From: Prevotella sp. KH2C16
GTDB lineage: Bacteria; Bacteroidota; Bacteroidia; Bacteroidales; Bacteroidaceae
Reading direction: 5' to 3'
Length of the DNA: 64,000 bases
Assembly: GCF_900113305.1 (NCBI RefSeq)
Contig: NZ_FOOW01000003.1
Location: forward strand, 180,389-244,388
The position numbers were made by a program, and so were the translations under genes. This document shows, piece by piece, positions 35,378 through 43,045 of this stretch (positions within the stretch are counted from its first letter, which is position 1; each line of letters starts with the position of its first letter). The notes below the pieces were generated by a model. The model was not told the origin of the DNA, did not search any database, and worked only from the letters and a program-made list of their open reading frames with translations.

Positions 35378-36946
35378 TCAGAACCTGTAGCCAAGAGTCA
35401 GCAACAATTGGTTGCGCTTGAAGCTTACATGTGATACTTCTGCCACATTGCTTTCGCTGGCATTTTGTGCATAATAGCTCATGAACGGGAAGAATTCTCC
35501 ATCCGTCTGGCTATACTGATAGGCAAGGTCGACGCTGAATTTCTTAATCTGATAGCCCACGCCCAGCGTAAAGCGGTTGGTAGACTTCCAGTTCGTATAA
35601 TCAGTAGAGGTCGCATAGGCTGTACCCGGCGATGCGATTGAACCGTCGCGGAAACCATCCTCATTGAATACCGCAGACACGAAGTTGTAGCCCAGACGGA
35701 ACGACAGCGACTGGATGGGCTTGTATTCCATACCGAGTTTCAGGGTATGCACGCCCTTAAGGGTTGCCTCCGTGTGGTCGTTCATGTCGCCGTCGCTGCT
35801 GCTTTCCTCATAATATGTACCATACCAAGCATCATAATAGCCGCCGTCGTTGATACGATTATCGATGGTGCCGTAATCTGAATATTCATAGGTTGCACCA
35901 AAGGCAAGGCTGCTTCCGACCGTATGCCCGAGGCTCAAACCAAACTTCCAAGGGGTGTAAACCTTATAGTCGTAAGTAGCGGAATTGCCCTGATCGAAAG
36001 AATTTTGTGCGTCAGTCATCGTAATATCGTTGTAGCCCGTCATCTTCAGGTCATAGAATACCGGAGTATTTACATACAAGCCGATGCGAAACGGAGACTC
36101 TTCCACCGGACGGAAGATGACGCCGGCCTTGACATCAAAGCCCGTACCGGTAATCTTCAGATCTTCCCAAGACTCAGCCGAGACAGGCTGCACCGTGGCC
36201 CCTGGAACCTGTGCAAGATTCTCCGTGTAGTAGCTGTTGCTGCGATAGTGCACATCATGCTGGCCAAAGGTAAGTCCCAGATACCAGCGGTCCTTGATGT
36301 TGCCGCTGACCGTGAAGTCATATTCTCCGATATATCCTTTCTGATATTGCCCGAAAGCATAAGCCGTGGCATCATAATAATTCATGAAAGTAGTGCCATC
36401 CTGATTCTTACCAGCCAGTATCTTTTCGTAGCTGGCATCCACGCCGTTCCACATTCCTTCGTTAGCCATCGGATACTTCATCGACGAGAGCTTGTTCTGA
36501 GATGCATTCTTCAACGCTCCCGTGGCCGTGAGAATCTGATCGAAGTTGCGGCTCTTGTGGTAATTGAACCCGAGGTTCAGGAACGATTTGCCACTCGTAC
36601 GATTAACCCAGACAAGGCCGATCTGGTCAAAACTGGCATTGGTCTTATCTCCGTTTATCTTCGCATTGATGCCATTTCCCGATATATTGGTATCTTCTCC
36701 GGTCTGGGCAACAAGCCCTCCGGACAGACTAATCTGACTGGAGCGGAAGAGGCCGATGCCGCCCGGGTTGGTGCTCGTGGTCGAGATGTCTGCCCCCAGG
36801 GCTTCCATGGCTCCGCCCATACCCACATATCGAGCCGTTCCATTCAAGTCGTTACCGATAAGTTTGGCATCCTGATAAGTTTCTTGGGCAGCCATTGGCA
36901 TTACTGAGAACGCCAATGCTGCAATCAATAAATATTTAGTTTTCAT
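35378..36946 (-). CDS. Outer-membrane beta-barrel protein, OmpP1/FadL-like
   Basis: A 522-residue protein with signal peptide (residues 1-20). The N-terminal region 'ARYVGMGGAMEALGADIST' and 'TNPGGIGLFRSSQISLSGG' resembles the hatch/NPA region of OmpP1/FadL/TodX-type barrels. The rest is alternating amphipathic strands ending in 'LLLTLGYRF' with the C-terminal Phe typical of barrels. Members import hydrophobic compounds, but in Bacteroidota substrate data are scarce. It follows the Gly/Tyr-rich protein gene by 37 bp and is probably co-transcribed with it. Confidence 0.78.
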   Translation of the reverse strand: MKTKYLLIAALAFSVMPMAAQETYQDAKLIGNDLNGTARYVGMGGAMEALGADISTTSTNPGGIGLFRSSQISLSGGLVAQTGEDTNISGNGINAKINGDKTNASFDQIGLVWVNRTSGKSFLNLGFNYHKSRNFDQILTATGALKNASQNKLSSMKYPMANEGMWNGVDASYEKILAGKNQDGTTFMNYYDATAYAFGQYQKGYIGEYDFTVSGNIKDRWYLGLTFGQHDVHYRSNSYYTENLAQVPGATVQPVSAESWEDLKITGTGFDVKAGVIFRPVEESPFRIGLYVNTPVFYDLKMTGYNDITMTDAQNSFDQGNSATYDYKVYTPWKFGLSLGHTVGSSLAFGATYEYSDYGTIDNRINDGGYYDAWYGTYYEESSSDGDMNDHTEATLKGVHTLKLGMEYKPIQSLSFRLGYNFVSAVFNEDGFRDGSIASPGTAYATSTDYTNWKSTNRFTLGVGYQIKKFSVDLAYQYSQTDGEFFPFMSYYAQNASESNVAEVSHVSFKRNQLLLTLGYRF

Positions 36947-36983
36947 ATTTCTTATAAGTTTCTATAGTACACAATGCTGTTTG

Positions 36984-37973
36984 TTATCTGCGACCGCCAC
37001 CGAAATGGCCGCCACCGCCACCGCCTCCACGGCTGCCTCCACCGAAGCTTCCGCTGGAGAAACCGCCTCCGAAGCTGCCCGTTGAACGACTTCCGCTATA
37101 GGACGGAGAGGTGCTCGGACTTGACGGAGTATAGGAGCGGGTACCGCCGAAAGAGCGGTTGGAAGGGCTGCTCGCACTTCGGGAAGCAGTACCCACCCGT
37201 CCGCCGAACGAACGGTTTCTGCTGCTGCGACCCGTATAGGTATTGGTTCTTCCGGCATAGGCTCCGCTCGAGCTGCCGCCAAAGTTTCTTCCCGGACCAT
37301 TCCAGGTACGCGCCCCGGTATATCCTCCTGCTCCCGTGTAGTGATGGGCAATGTAGCCGCCGCCCCAATAGCCGGGATAGCCCCAGCCGTAATATCCGCC
37401 ATAGTAAGGGTAGCCCCAGCCGTAGTAACCATAGTAAGGATGCCCCCAACCATAATAACCATAGCCATAATACCAAGGATCATACCAAGGATCGTACCAG
37501 CCGGCATAGCCATAATACCAGGGATCATACCAGCCATAGCGCCAATAAGGGCCGAAGCCCCAGCGATAACTGTAGAGCCACGGGTCGTAGAACCCGTCCC
37601 AGCGGTTCATGTAGCGGGAATAGGCATAGTCGTCGCCGTCGACAATCGTGTCATAATACTTCCCGACGAAGGTGGTATCGACATAGACGGAGTCTGGATA
37701 GACACCCTGACCTTTCTTAAACTCAATAATATCGTTGCCCTTTTCATCGGTTCCAATCTTCTGATAATGGCTCCAATACTTACCCCGGCGATTATATTCG
37801 TCGACATCACGGTTGCTGCCTGCATAGTAAGTAGGCTTTTCCGTAACCTTATCTTGAGCGGAGCTGACTGTCTCGGCCGTCTTCTTCGGTGTGAAGTAAA
37901 GGTCATCGTCCTGAGCCATCAGTGATAATGGCATCGCTCCAACGAGGACTGAGAGAAGAATCATCTTTTTCAT
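36984..37973 (-). CDS. Exported Gly/Tyr/Trp-rich low-complexity protein
   Basis: A 329-residue exported protein. Signal peptide at residues 1-20, then a structured part (about 20-150) with 'YPDSVYVDTTFVGKYYDTI', then a region of W/Y/G/P repeats such as 'WYDPWYYGY' and 'YYGWGYPYYGG' (about 150-215), then a Ser/Arg/Gly-rich tail ending in poly-Gly. ATG 37973 is chosen over GTG 37979 because GGAG lies upstream at good distance. Extreme composition suggests an extracellular, adhesive or matrix-like role; this is inference. Confidence 0.7.
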   Translation of the reverse strand: MKKMILLSVLVGAMPLSLMAQDDDLYFTPKKTAETVSSAQDKVTEKPTYYAGSNRDVDEYNRRGKYWSHYQKIGTDEKGNDIIEFKKGQGVYPDSVYVDTTFVGKYYDTIVDGDDYAYSRYMNRWDGFYDPWLYSYRWGFGPYWRYGWYDPWYYGYAGWYDPWYDPWYYGYGYYGWGHPYYGYYGWGYPYYGGYYGWGYPGYWGGGYIAHHYTGAGGYTGARTWNGPGRNFGGSSSGAYAGRTNTYTGRSSRNRSFGGRVGTASRSASSPSNRSFGGTRSYTPSSPSTSPSYSGSRSTGSFGGGFSSGSFGGGSRGGGGGGGHFGGGRR

Positions 37974-38013
37974 TTGCACTACTCCTTTTTATTATATCTA
38001 TTTATTTACGATA

Positions 38014-38021
38014 CAAAAATA
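38014..38021 (-). promoter_or_regulatory. Promoter of the Gly/Tyr-rich and OmpP1-like pair (TATTTTTG)
   Basis: Matches TAnnTTTG, 40 nt upstream of ATG 37973. Confidence 0.5.
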
Positions 38022-38086
38022 ATACCAAAACCTATACAAATATACGGAAAAACCCTAAACCGTGATAGGTTTTTCCCTATTTTTTG

Positions 38087-38094
38087 TATATTTG
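38087..38094 (+). promoter_or_regulatory. Promoter of prmA (TATATTTG)
   Basis: Exact -7 box followed by C, 44 nt before the prmA ATG. Confidence 0.6.
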
Positions 38095-38138
38095 CAGTGG
38101 ATTTTTAACTTTAGGTCGAACAAGAAAGATTAAGCGTC

Positions 38139-39017
38139 ATGAAATATATAGTTGCTGATTTTGATATTCGCTGCGATGCCAGCCTGCTGCAGACTTGCAA
38201 GGACCTGCTCGCCGGCGCAGCCGCCAACGCCGGTTTCGAATCGTTCGAGGAGACCGAAGACAACCATCTGAAAGGCTATGCGCAGAAAGACCTTTTCTAT
38301 CGCCACGCATTAGACGAGGCCATCAAGGACTTCCCCATCAAGCAGGTGGAAATCAGCTATGCGCTGGAAGATGTGGAAGACAAAGACTGGAACGCCTCAT
38401 GGGAGGAGGGCGGATTCGACCCCATCAACATACAGGACAAGATACTCATCTTTGACGCCAAGCAGCCTTTGGGAAACTTTCACATCCGCAAATCGACGAT
38501 TCCCATCGCCATCGATGCCAAGCTGGCCTTCGGAACCGGCACTCACCAGACCACCCAAATGATAGTCTCGACGCTTCTGGAGCTTGACCTGGAGGGCAAG
38601 CGGGTGCTCGACTGCGGGTGCGGAACCGGCATCCTCTCCCTCGCAGCCTCAAAGCTTGGAGCCAGGGAATGTATTGCCTACGACATCGACGAATGGAGCG
38701 TGGAGAACACCCGGCACAATGCCGAAATCAACCAGGTTACCAACCTGACGGTATTCCATGGCGACGGGCGTGTCATCTCGCACATCAACGGAGTCTTCGA
38801 CATCGTGATGGCAAACATCAACCGCAACATTCTGCTGGCCGACATGGACAAGTTCAAGGAGGTGATGCGCTCCTCGGCCACCCTCATCCTCAGCGGATTC
38901 TATGAAGAAGACATCCCGCTCCTTACTGAGAAAGCCGCCTCGTTAGGACTCGAGGAAACAGGCCGAAAGACCGACGACAACTGGGCGTGCCTGCTCTTGC
39001 AAAACAGAAAACTCTAA
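38139..39017 (+). CDS. prmA: Ribosomal protein L11 methyltransferase
   Basis: A 292-residue class I SAM methyltransferase. SAM loop 'VLDCGCGTGILSLAASKLGA', 'IAYDIDEWSVENTRHNAEIN' and the PrmA-specific 'MANINRNILL' are all present, with 'FGTGTHQTT' just before. It methylates L11 of the large ribosomal subunit. It is monocistronic, with a promoter at 38087, and converges on the GH25 gene. Confidence 0.94.
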   Translation: MKYIVADFDIRCDASLLQTCKDLLAGAAANAGFESFEETEDNHLKGYAQKDLFYRHALDEAIKDFPIKQVEISYALEDVEDKDWNASWEEGGFDPINIQDKILIFDAKQPLGNFHIRKSTIPIAIDAKLAFGTGTHQTTQMIVSTLLELDLEGKRVLDCGCGTGILSLAASKLGARECIAYDIDEWSVENTRHNAEINQVTNLTVFHGDGRVISHINGVFDIVMANINRNILLADMDKFKEVMRSSATLILSGFYEEDIPLLTEKAASLGLEETGRKTDDNWACLLLQNRKL

Positions 39018-39217
39018 TCGATTTTCCCCTTTCCGGATATTCACAAAAGCGAATATTTATTCATATTGCCCATGAGGCTCTTCCGGTCGGCTCCTTTCAC
39101 TCCGGGAAGCCCGACTCGCGAAAATCGAATGTGGCGCGTTTAAAAGGCGCGTTTAATATTCATTAACATTTAAGGTTGCCCTCAAAATCCCCAAATCTGG
39201 CAGTTTATCGGACTGTT
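39018..39217. other. Left part of the gene-free prmA-GH25 gap
   Basis: This 401-bp gap (39018-39418) contains the tripartite element at 39218-39312. Left of it I see only a direct repeat of GCGCGTTTAA (39134 and 39148 area). Right of it (39313-39418) I see nothing I can name. Confidence 0.5.
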
Positions 39218-39312
39218 TGCCGCATTTAGGCCGGCTTTTAGCGGCTAAAAGGAAGGTAAAAGGCCGTCTCCGACAAGGCTTTTAACGGCAAAAAGGCATG
39301 TAAAAGGCGGCT
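39218..39312. repeat. 95-bp tripartite element with a third core (CTTTTA/TAAAAG)
   Basis: Units at 39233, 39255 and 39277 (22-bp pitch). Unit 1 centres on the 17-bp palindrome CTTTTAGCGGCTAAAAG and unit 3 on a close copy; unit 2 is less symmetric. The hexamers TGCCGC (39218-39223) and GCGGCT (39307-39312) fall exactly at the positions predicted from the AAAATCG elements. The same sequence can also be read as a 44-bp direct repeat. It lies between convergent genes. Confidence 0.65.
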
Positions 39313-39418
39313 ATCTACCCCATCAGGAGCCTCTTTCTGAATAATTATACAGTTTCACTCAGAAAACTGGATATAATTTCCACGCTGAAAACAGAAGGGT
39401 TTGCAAGGTTGGGGAAGC

Positions 39419-40300
39419 CTATTGCACCTCTTCCTCCGACCCGATAGTCAGCCTCTTCAGGTCATAGAAAGAACCATTATAGATATTGAAGTCCACATAT
39501 CCTTTTATGCCCGGCAGACGCCCGGCATCGGTGTGCTGCCAGAACTTCCATGCCCCCTTGTAGGCCACTTTCGGCACATAATAGTGGGCAATCCAGTAAG
39601 GATAGTCGTCGAATACCGGAGCCGAGAGATATTTCTGCTTGAAAGTGTAATAGGTATAGAGGATTGGCTTCACATGATACCTGTCCTCCACGATGTGCAG
39701 CCACGCAAGCACATCGCGCTGGAAGTCCTCGATGTCCACATTCTTAGGCGCATGCTCTATGTCGAGCACCGGCGGCAGGTCGCCCTCTTCCAGATGCACC
39801 TGCTTCAGGAAATAGTAAGCCTGCTCGCGGGCAGTGGACTTGTTGCTCCAGAAATGATACGCCCCGCGCACGAATCCGTACTCCCGCGCCTGATAGAAAT
39901 TGTCATTGAAGTTCTCGTCTATGCGCGAACTGCCCTCCGTGCTCTTGATAAAGATGAAGCGGAGAGGACATCCGTCAATCTGCGCGCCCTTCAATTCGTC
40001 CCAGTCTATGGTGCCTTGATAATGCGAGATGTCGATTCCGTGAATCTCATATCCTTCCGGATAATTGGCATCGCCATAAAGAGCCCGCCAGCGGAATCCC
40101 GTCGGCCCGACGAAAAAATAATAGAAAGCCCAGATATAGAGGATGACTATAGCCACGGCCCCTACCACATAAGCCCAGCGGGGATATCGGGTGAAGAACC
40201 TGGGAAGATGAGAATGGGCATGGCTATTCGCCCGACGACGCCTCTTGGTCGATGAAGAATCTTTCTTTCCTGTATTCGTCTTGCGAGTAGCCACGCTCAT
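39419..40300 (-). CDS. Membrane-anchored GH25 lysozyme
   Basis: A 293-residue protein. A basic Arg/Lys/Ser-rich N-terminus (1-38), one membrane helix (about 44-68) and a GH25 muramidase domain: 'HGIDISHYQGTIDWDEL', 'FIFIKSTEGSS', 'FVRGAYHFWSN' and the catalytic 'PPVLDIEHAP'. It cleaves N-acetylmuramic acid linkages in peptidoglycan. The anchor suggests a periplasmic role in wall remodelling rather than a secreted bacteriolysin. It lies 58 bp after the PPi-PFK gene with a hairpin between. Confidence 0.9.
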   Translation of the reverse strand: MSVATRKTNTGKKDSSSTKRRRRANSHAHSHLPRFFTRYPRWAYVVGAVAIVILYIWAFYYFFVGPTGFRWRALYGDANYPEGYEIHGIDISHYQGTIDWDELKGAQIDGCPLRFIFIKSTEGSSRIDENFNDNFYQAREYGFVRGAYHFWSNKSTAREQAYYFLKQVHLEEGDLPPVLDIEHAPKNVDIEDFQRDVLAWLHIVEDRYHVKPILYTYYTFKQKYLSAPVFDDYPYWIAHYYVPKVAYKGAWKFWQHTDAGRLPGIKGYVDFNIYNGSFYDLKRLTIGSEEEVQ

Positions 40301-40316
40301 AAATATTTATAGGTAG

Positions 40317-40348
40317 AGGCATGCCCGCCGCGAAGGAGGGCTATGCCT
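40317..40348 (-). terminator. Hairpin between PPi-PFK and the GH25 gene
   Basis: AGGCATAGCCC pairs with GGGCATGCCT across about 11 nt on the minus strand. No T run follows, so partial termination or mRNA stabilisation is as likely as full termination. Confidence 0.4.
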
Positions 40349-40358
40349 GTAGCCATGA

Positions 40359-42005
40359 TTACTTCTTGCCCTGCTCCAATGCGAGCGTACGGGTGGTGCG
40401 GTCTGACACGGAAGCAGGCCCCCAATACTGGATAGGACCCGGATATACATAGCAGGTCTCCTTGGCCCACTGCGCACGCTTCTGGGCAAACTTCTTGAAA
40501 GGTGCACCGTCGAGGTCTACCAGCGCCTTGCGGATAACCGGCTTCATCTCCCCGTTGCGACGCTCCATGTTCATCATCATAGTGATGGGCACGCCTCCTG
40601 CACGCCACTCGTCCGTAGGCTCGCTGAGGTTCTTCACGATGGCCATATAGCCAGTCTTGCCATTGGCAATCAGCTGGACGGCGCTCACGCCGAGGGCGTA
40701 GCAATAGTCGGCATCGAAGTTCGACGGAGCCGCGCAACGGCCCTCATAGCCGAAGAAATGATGCAATGCCGCAAAGGAACCTACGAATCGGCCTTCCTTC
40801 TTCCACTGGGCGAGCTTATCTGCCACCATGTCGGAAATCAGCTTCTCGGTCTCTATGAGCGATACCTGCACATTTCCGTGAGGGTCGCGGTCGAGGGAGA
40901 GCTGGCGGGCCACATCTGCCGGCAGCGTCCCGAATGTCTCCGCATTCTCCTTGGAGAGGTGCGCAACGATGTATTTCTTCTGCTCCTCGGCCTCAAGATT
41001 CTTGTAGTCGTCGCCATGGGCGGCCAGAAGGTCGTTCAATTCGTCGATGAGACGCCCGATGGAAGGAATGAACTCGATAAGCCCCTCGGGTATGAGGACT
41101 ACGCCGAAGTTGTTGCCGTCGGCGGCACGCTGGGCAACGGCCGTGGCAATCTGCTCCACAATCTGATTCAAAGTAAGGTCGTTCTTCTCAATTTCCTCCG
41201 AAATCAGGCAGATGTTGGGCTGCGTCTGGAGCGCGCACTCCAGGGCGATGTGCGAAGCGGAGCGTCCCATCAGCTTGATGAAGTGCCAGTATTTGCGGGC
41301 AGAGTTAGCATCACGCTCTATATTGCCGATAACCTCGGAATAGGTCTTGGTAGCCGTATCGAAACCGAAAGAAGCCTCAATCTGGTCGTTCTTCAGGTCG
41401 CCGTCGATGGTCTTGGGCGCTCCGATTACCTGCACGCCATAGTTCTTGGCGGCATAATACTCGGCCAGCACGCAGGCATTCGTATTCGAGTCGTCGCCTC
41501 CGATGATGACAATAGCCTTGATATCAAGCTTGCGGATAATCTCCAGGCCTTTCTCAAACTGGTCTTCTTTCTCCAGCTTGGTACGCCCGGAGCCAATCAT
41601 GTCGAACCCGCCCGTATTCCGATATTCGTCAATAATCTCTGATGTGAGCTCCATGTAGTCGTGGTCTACCAAGCCGCCGGGCCCCATGAGGAAACCATAG
41701 AGCTTGTTTTCCGGATTCAGTTTCTTGACAGCGTCAAAGATTCCACTGATTACATTGTGGCCGCCAGGAGCCTGACCGCCCGAAAGGATGATGCCGACAT
41801 TCAACTTCTGTGAGTGTTCTTCCTCGCCCGGAACAAACTCAACGAGAGGCATTCCATAAGTGTTAGGGAATAATTTCTTGATCTCCTCCTGGTCGCCTAC
41901 ACTCTGAGTAGGAGTGCCTTCCTGTACTTTTACAGCACCCTGAAGACCCTTTGGCAGTTTTGGCTGATACGCAGCTCTCTCTCTCTGCAAAAGACTTTTT
42001 TTCAT
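40359..42005 (-). CDS. pfp: Pyrophosphate-dependent 6-phosphofructokinase
   Basis: A 548-residue long-form PFK. The PPi-type signature '[13 protein letters not shown]' (GGDD rather than the GGDG of ATP enzymes) and '[12 protein letters not shown]' are decisive; '[14 protein letters not shown]' is the N-terminal phosphate loop. It reversibly phosphorylates fructose 6-phosphate with pyrophosphate. The promoter at 42071 leaves a leader of about 60 nt. Together with the glycogen genes at 56.9-61.2 kb it points to sugar-storing fermentative metabolism. Confidence 0.95.
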   Translation of the reverse strand: MKKSLLQRERAAYQPKLPKGLQGAVKVQEGTPTQSVGDQEEIKKLFPNTYGMPLVEFVPGEEEHSQKLNVGIILSGGQAPGGHNVISGIFDAVKKLNPENKLYGFLMGPGGLVDHDYMELTSEIIDEYRNTGGFDMIGSGRTKLEKEDQFEKGLEIIRKLDIKAIVIIGGDDSNTNACVLAEYYAAKNYGVQVIGAPKTIDGDLKNDQIEASFGFDTATKTYSEVIGNIERDANSARKYWHFIKLMGRSASHIALECALQTQPNICLISEEIEKNDLTLNQIVEQIATAVAQRAADGNNFGVVLIPEGLIEFIPSIGRLIDELNDLLAAHGDDYKNLEAEEQKKYIVAHLSKENAETFGTLPADVARQLSLDRDPHGNVQVSLIETEKLISDMVADKLAQWKKEGRFVGSFAALHHFFGYEGRCAAPSNFDADYCYALGVSAVQLIANGKTGYMAIVKNLSEPTDEWRAGGVPITMMMNMERRNGEMKPVIRKALVDLDGAPFKKFAQKRAQWAKETCYVYPGPIQYWGPASVSDRTTRTLALEQGKK

Positions 42006-42070
42006 TTTTACCTTAATTTATTTTGTTATATATAACCTATCTTCTACTACTAAACCTTAATAAATCACCG

Positions 42071-42078
42071 CAAAGATA
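42071..42078 (-). promoter_or_regulatory. Promoter of pfp (TATCTTTG)
   Basis: Exact -7 box 65 nt upstream of the ATG; divergent from the promoter at 42173. Confidence 0.55.
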
Positions 42079-42172
42079 CTCATTTTCCATGATATGGGGA
42101 AAGATTTGCAGGAGAAAACAAAGTCTTCGAACATTTTTTTCGATGTTAGCATTGTTTTTCCCGATTTTTTCC

Positions 42173-42180
42173 TAACTTTG
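42173..42180 (+). promoter_or_regulatory. Promoter of the 42206 gene run (TAACTTTG)
   Basis: Exact -7 box 25 nt before ATG 42206, with TTG ending 18 bp upstream. Confidence 0.6.
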
Positions 42181-42205
42181 GAAAAAATTACTATTTAACA
42201 TTGTC

Positions 42206-42478
42206 ATGAGTAATAAAAGAGATTTAAAACGGACCATCAACTACATCTGCAGTGATTTGTTTGCGGAATGCATAGCGGCTTCCCTCTATTCCGGGGAGCC
42301 CGATCAGGAGAATGTGAAAGCCTTGCTTGCCTCAATCCTCAACATCCACACGAATTACATCTGCCGCATTTCCCATCCTGAACCAGGAGTGGAAAAGAAA
42401 CTTTATTTTAAGAATCTCATCAAGAACTTCAACAAAGATGTCAGCGAAGTGATTGATCAAATCAATGCAATGCAATAA
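42206..42478 (+). CDS. Conserved-looking small helical protein, function unknown
   Basis: A 90-residue soluble protein, mostly helical ('SDLFAECIAASLYSGEPDQE', then a basic second half). No signal, membrane segment or known motif. It has its own promoter, and the acyltransferase gene begins 7 bp after its stop, so it heads an operon running through at least the amidase-like gene. Function unknown. Confidence 0.65.
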   Translation: MSNKRDLKRTINYICSDLFAECIAASLYSGEPDQENVKALLASILNIHTNYICRISHPEPGVEKKLYFKNLIKNFNKDVSEVIDQINAMQ

Positions 42479-42485
42479 TCTTGAT

Positions 42486-43043
42486 ATGCTAAAAAAGCTC
42501 TGTAGCTGGATACTATACACCAAAATGGGATGGCACAAGGAAGTAACAGTGCCCCTCCCCGATAAATTTATAATCAGTCTTGCCCCCCACACCAGCAACT
42601 GGGACTTCCTCATCGGACAGCTATACACCCGCTCTGAAGGCGTCAGAATCAACTTCCTGATGAAGCGGGAATGGTTTTTCTGGCCGTTAGGAGCCCTGTT
42701 CAAATCCATGGGAGGCATCCCCGTATGGCGGGACAAGCACACAAGCATGACCGACAATCTTGCCAACGAGGCCATTAAGAGCGACGCCTTCCGACTGTGT
42801 ATCACGCCGGAAGGAACGCGGTCGCCGAATGCCGACTGGAAGAAAGGCTTCTATTACATTGCCTTGAAGGCAAAGATTCCCATACTCCTATATGGAATCG
42901 ACTATGAGAAAAAATGCATCCAATGTACGCAAAGCCTTATTCCTACAGGAGATTTCGACAAAGAAATGAAAGAAATAAAGCTTTATTACAAAGACTTCAA
43001 GGGAAAGAATCCCGAGAACTTCATCATAGGAGATATCAAATAA
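42486..43043 (+). CDS. Lysophospholipid/1-acylglycerol-3-phosphate acyltransferase family protein
   Basis: A 185-residue PlsC-like acyltransferase. The catalytic HX4D is in 'APHTSNWDFLIGQL', and 'ITPEGTRSPN' is the phosphate-binding motif. It is shorter than full-length PlsC and resembles the small Bacteroidota subgroup that acylates glycerophospholipids or related lipids at the inner membrane. Start ATG 42486 avoids overlap with the upstream gene. The next start is 2 bp after its stop. Confidence 0.83.
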   Translation: MLKKLCSWILYTKMGWHKEVTVPLPDKFIISLAPHTSNWDFLIGQLYTRSEGVRINFLMKREWFFWPLGALFKSMGGIPVWRDKHTSMTDNLANEAIKSDAFRLCITPEGTRSPNADWKKGFYYIALKAKIPILLYGIDYEKKCIQCTQSLIPTGDFDKEMKEIKLYYKDFKGKNPENFIIGDIK

Positions 43044-43045
43044 GA

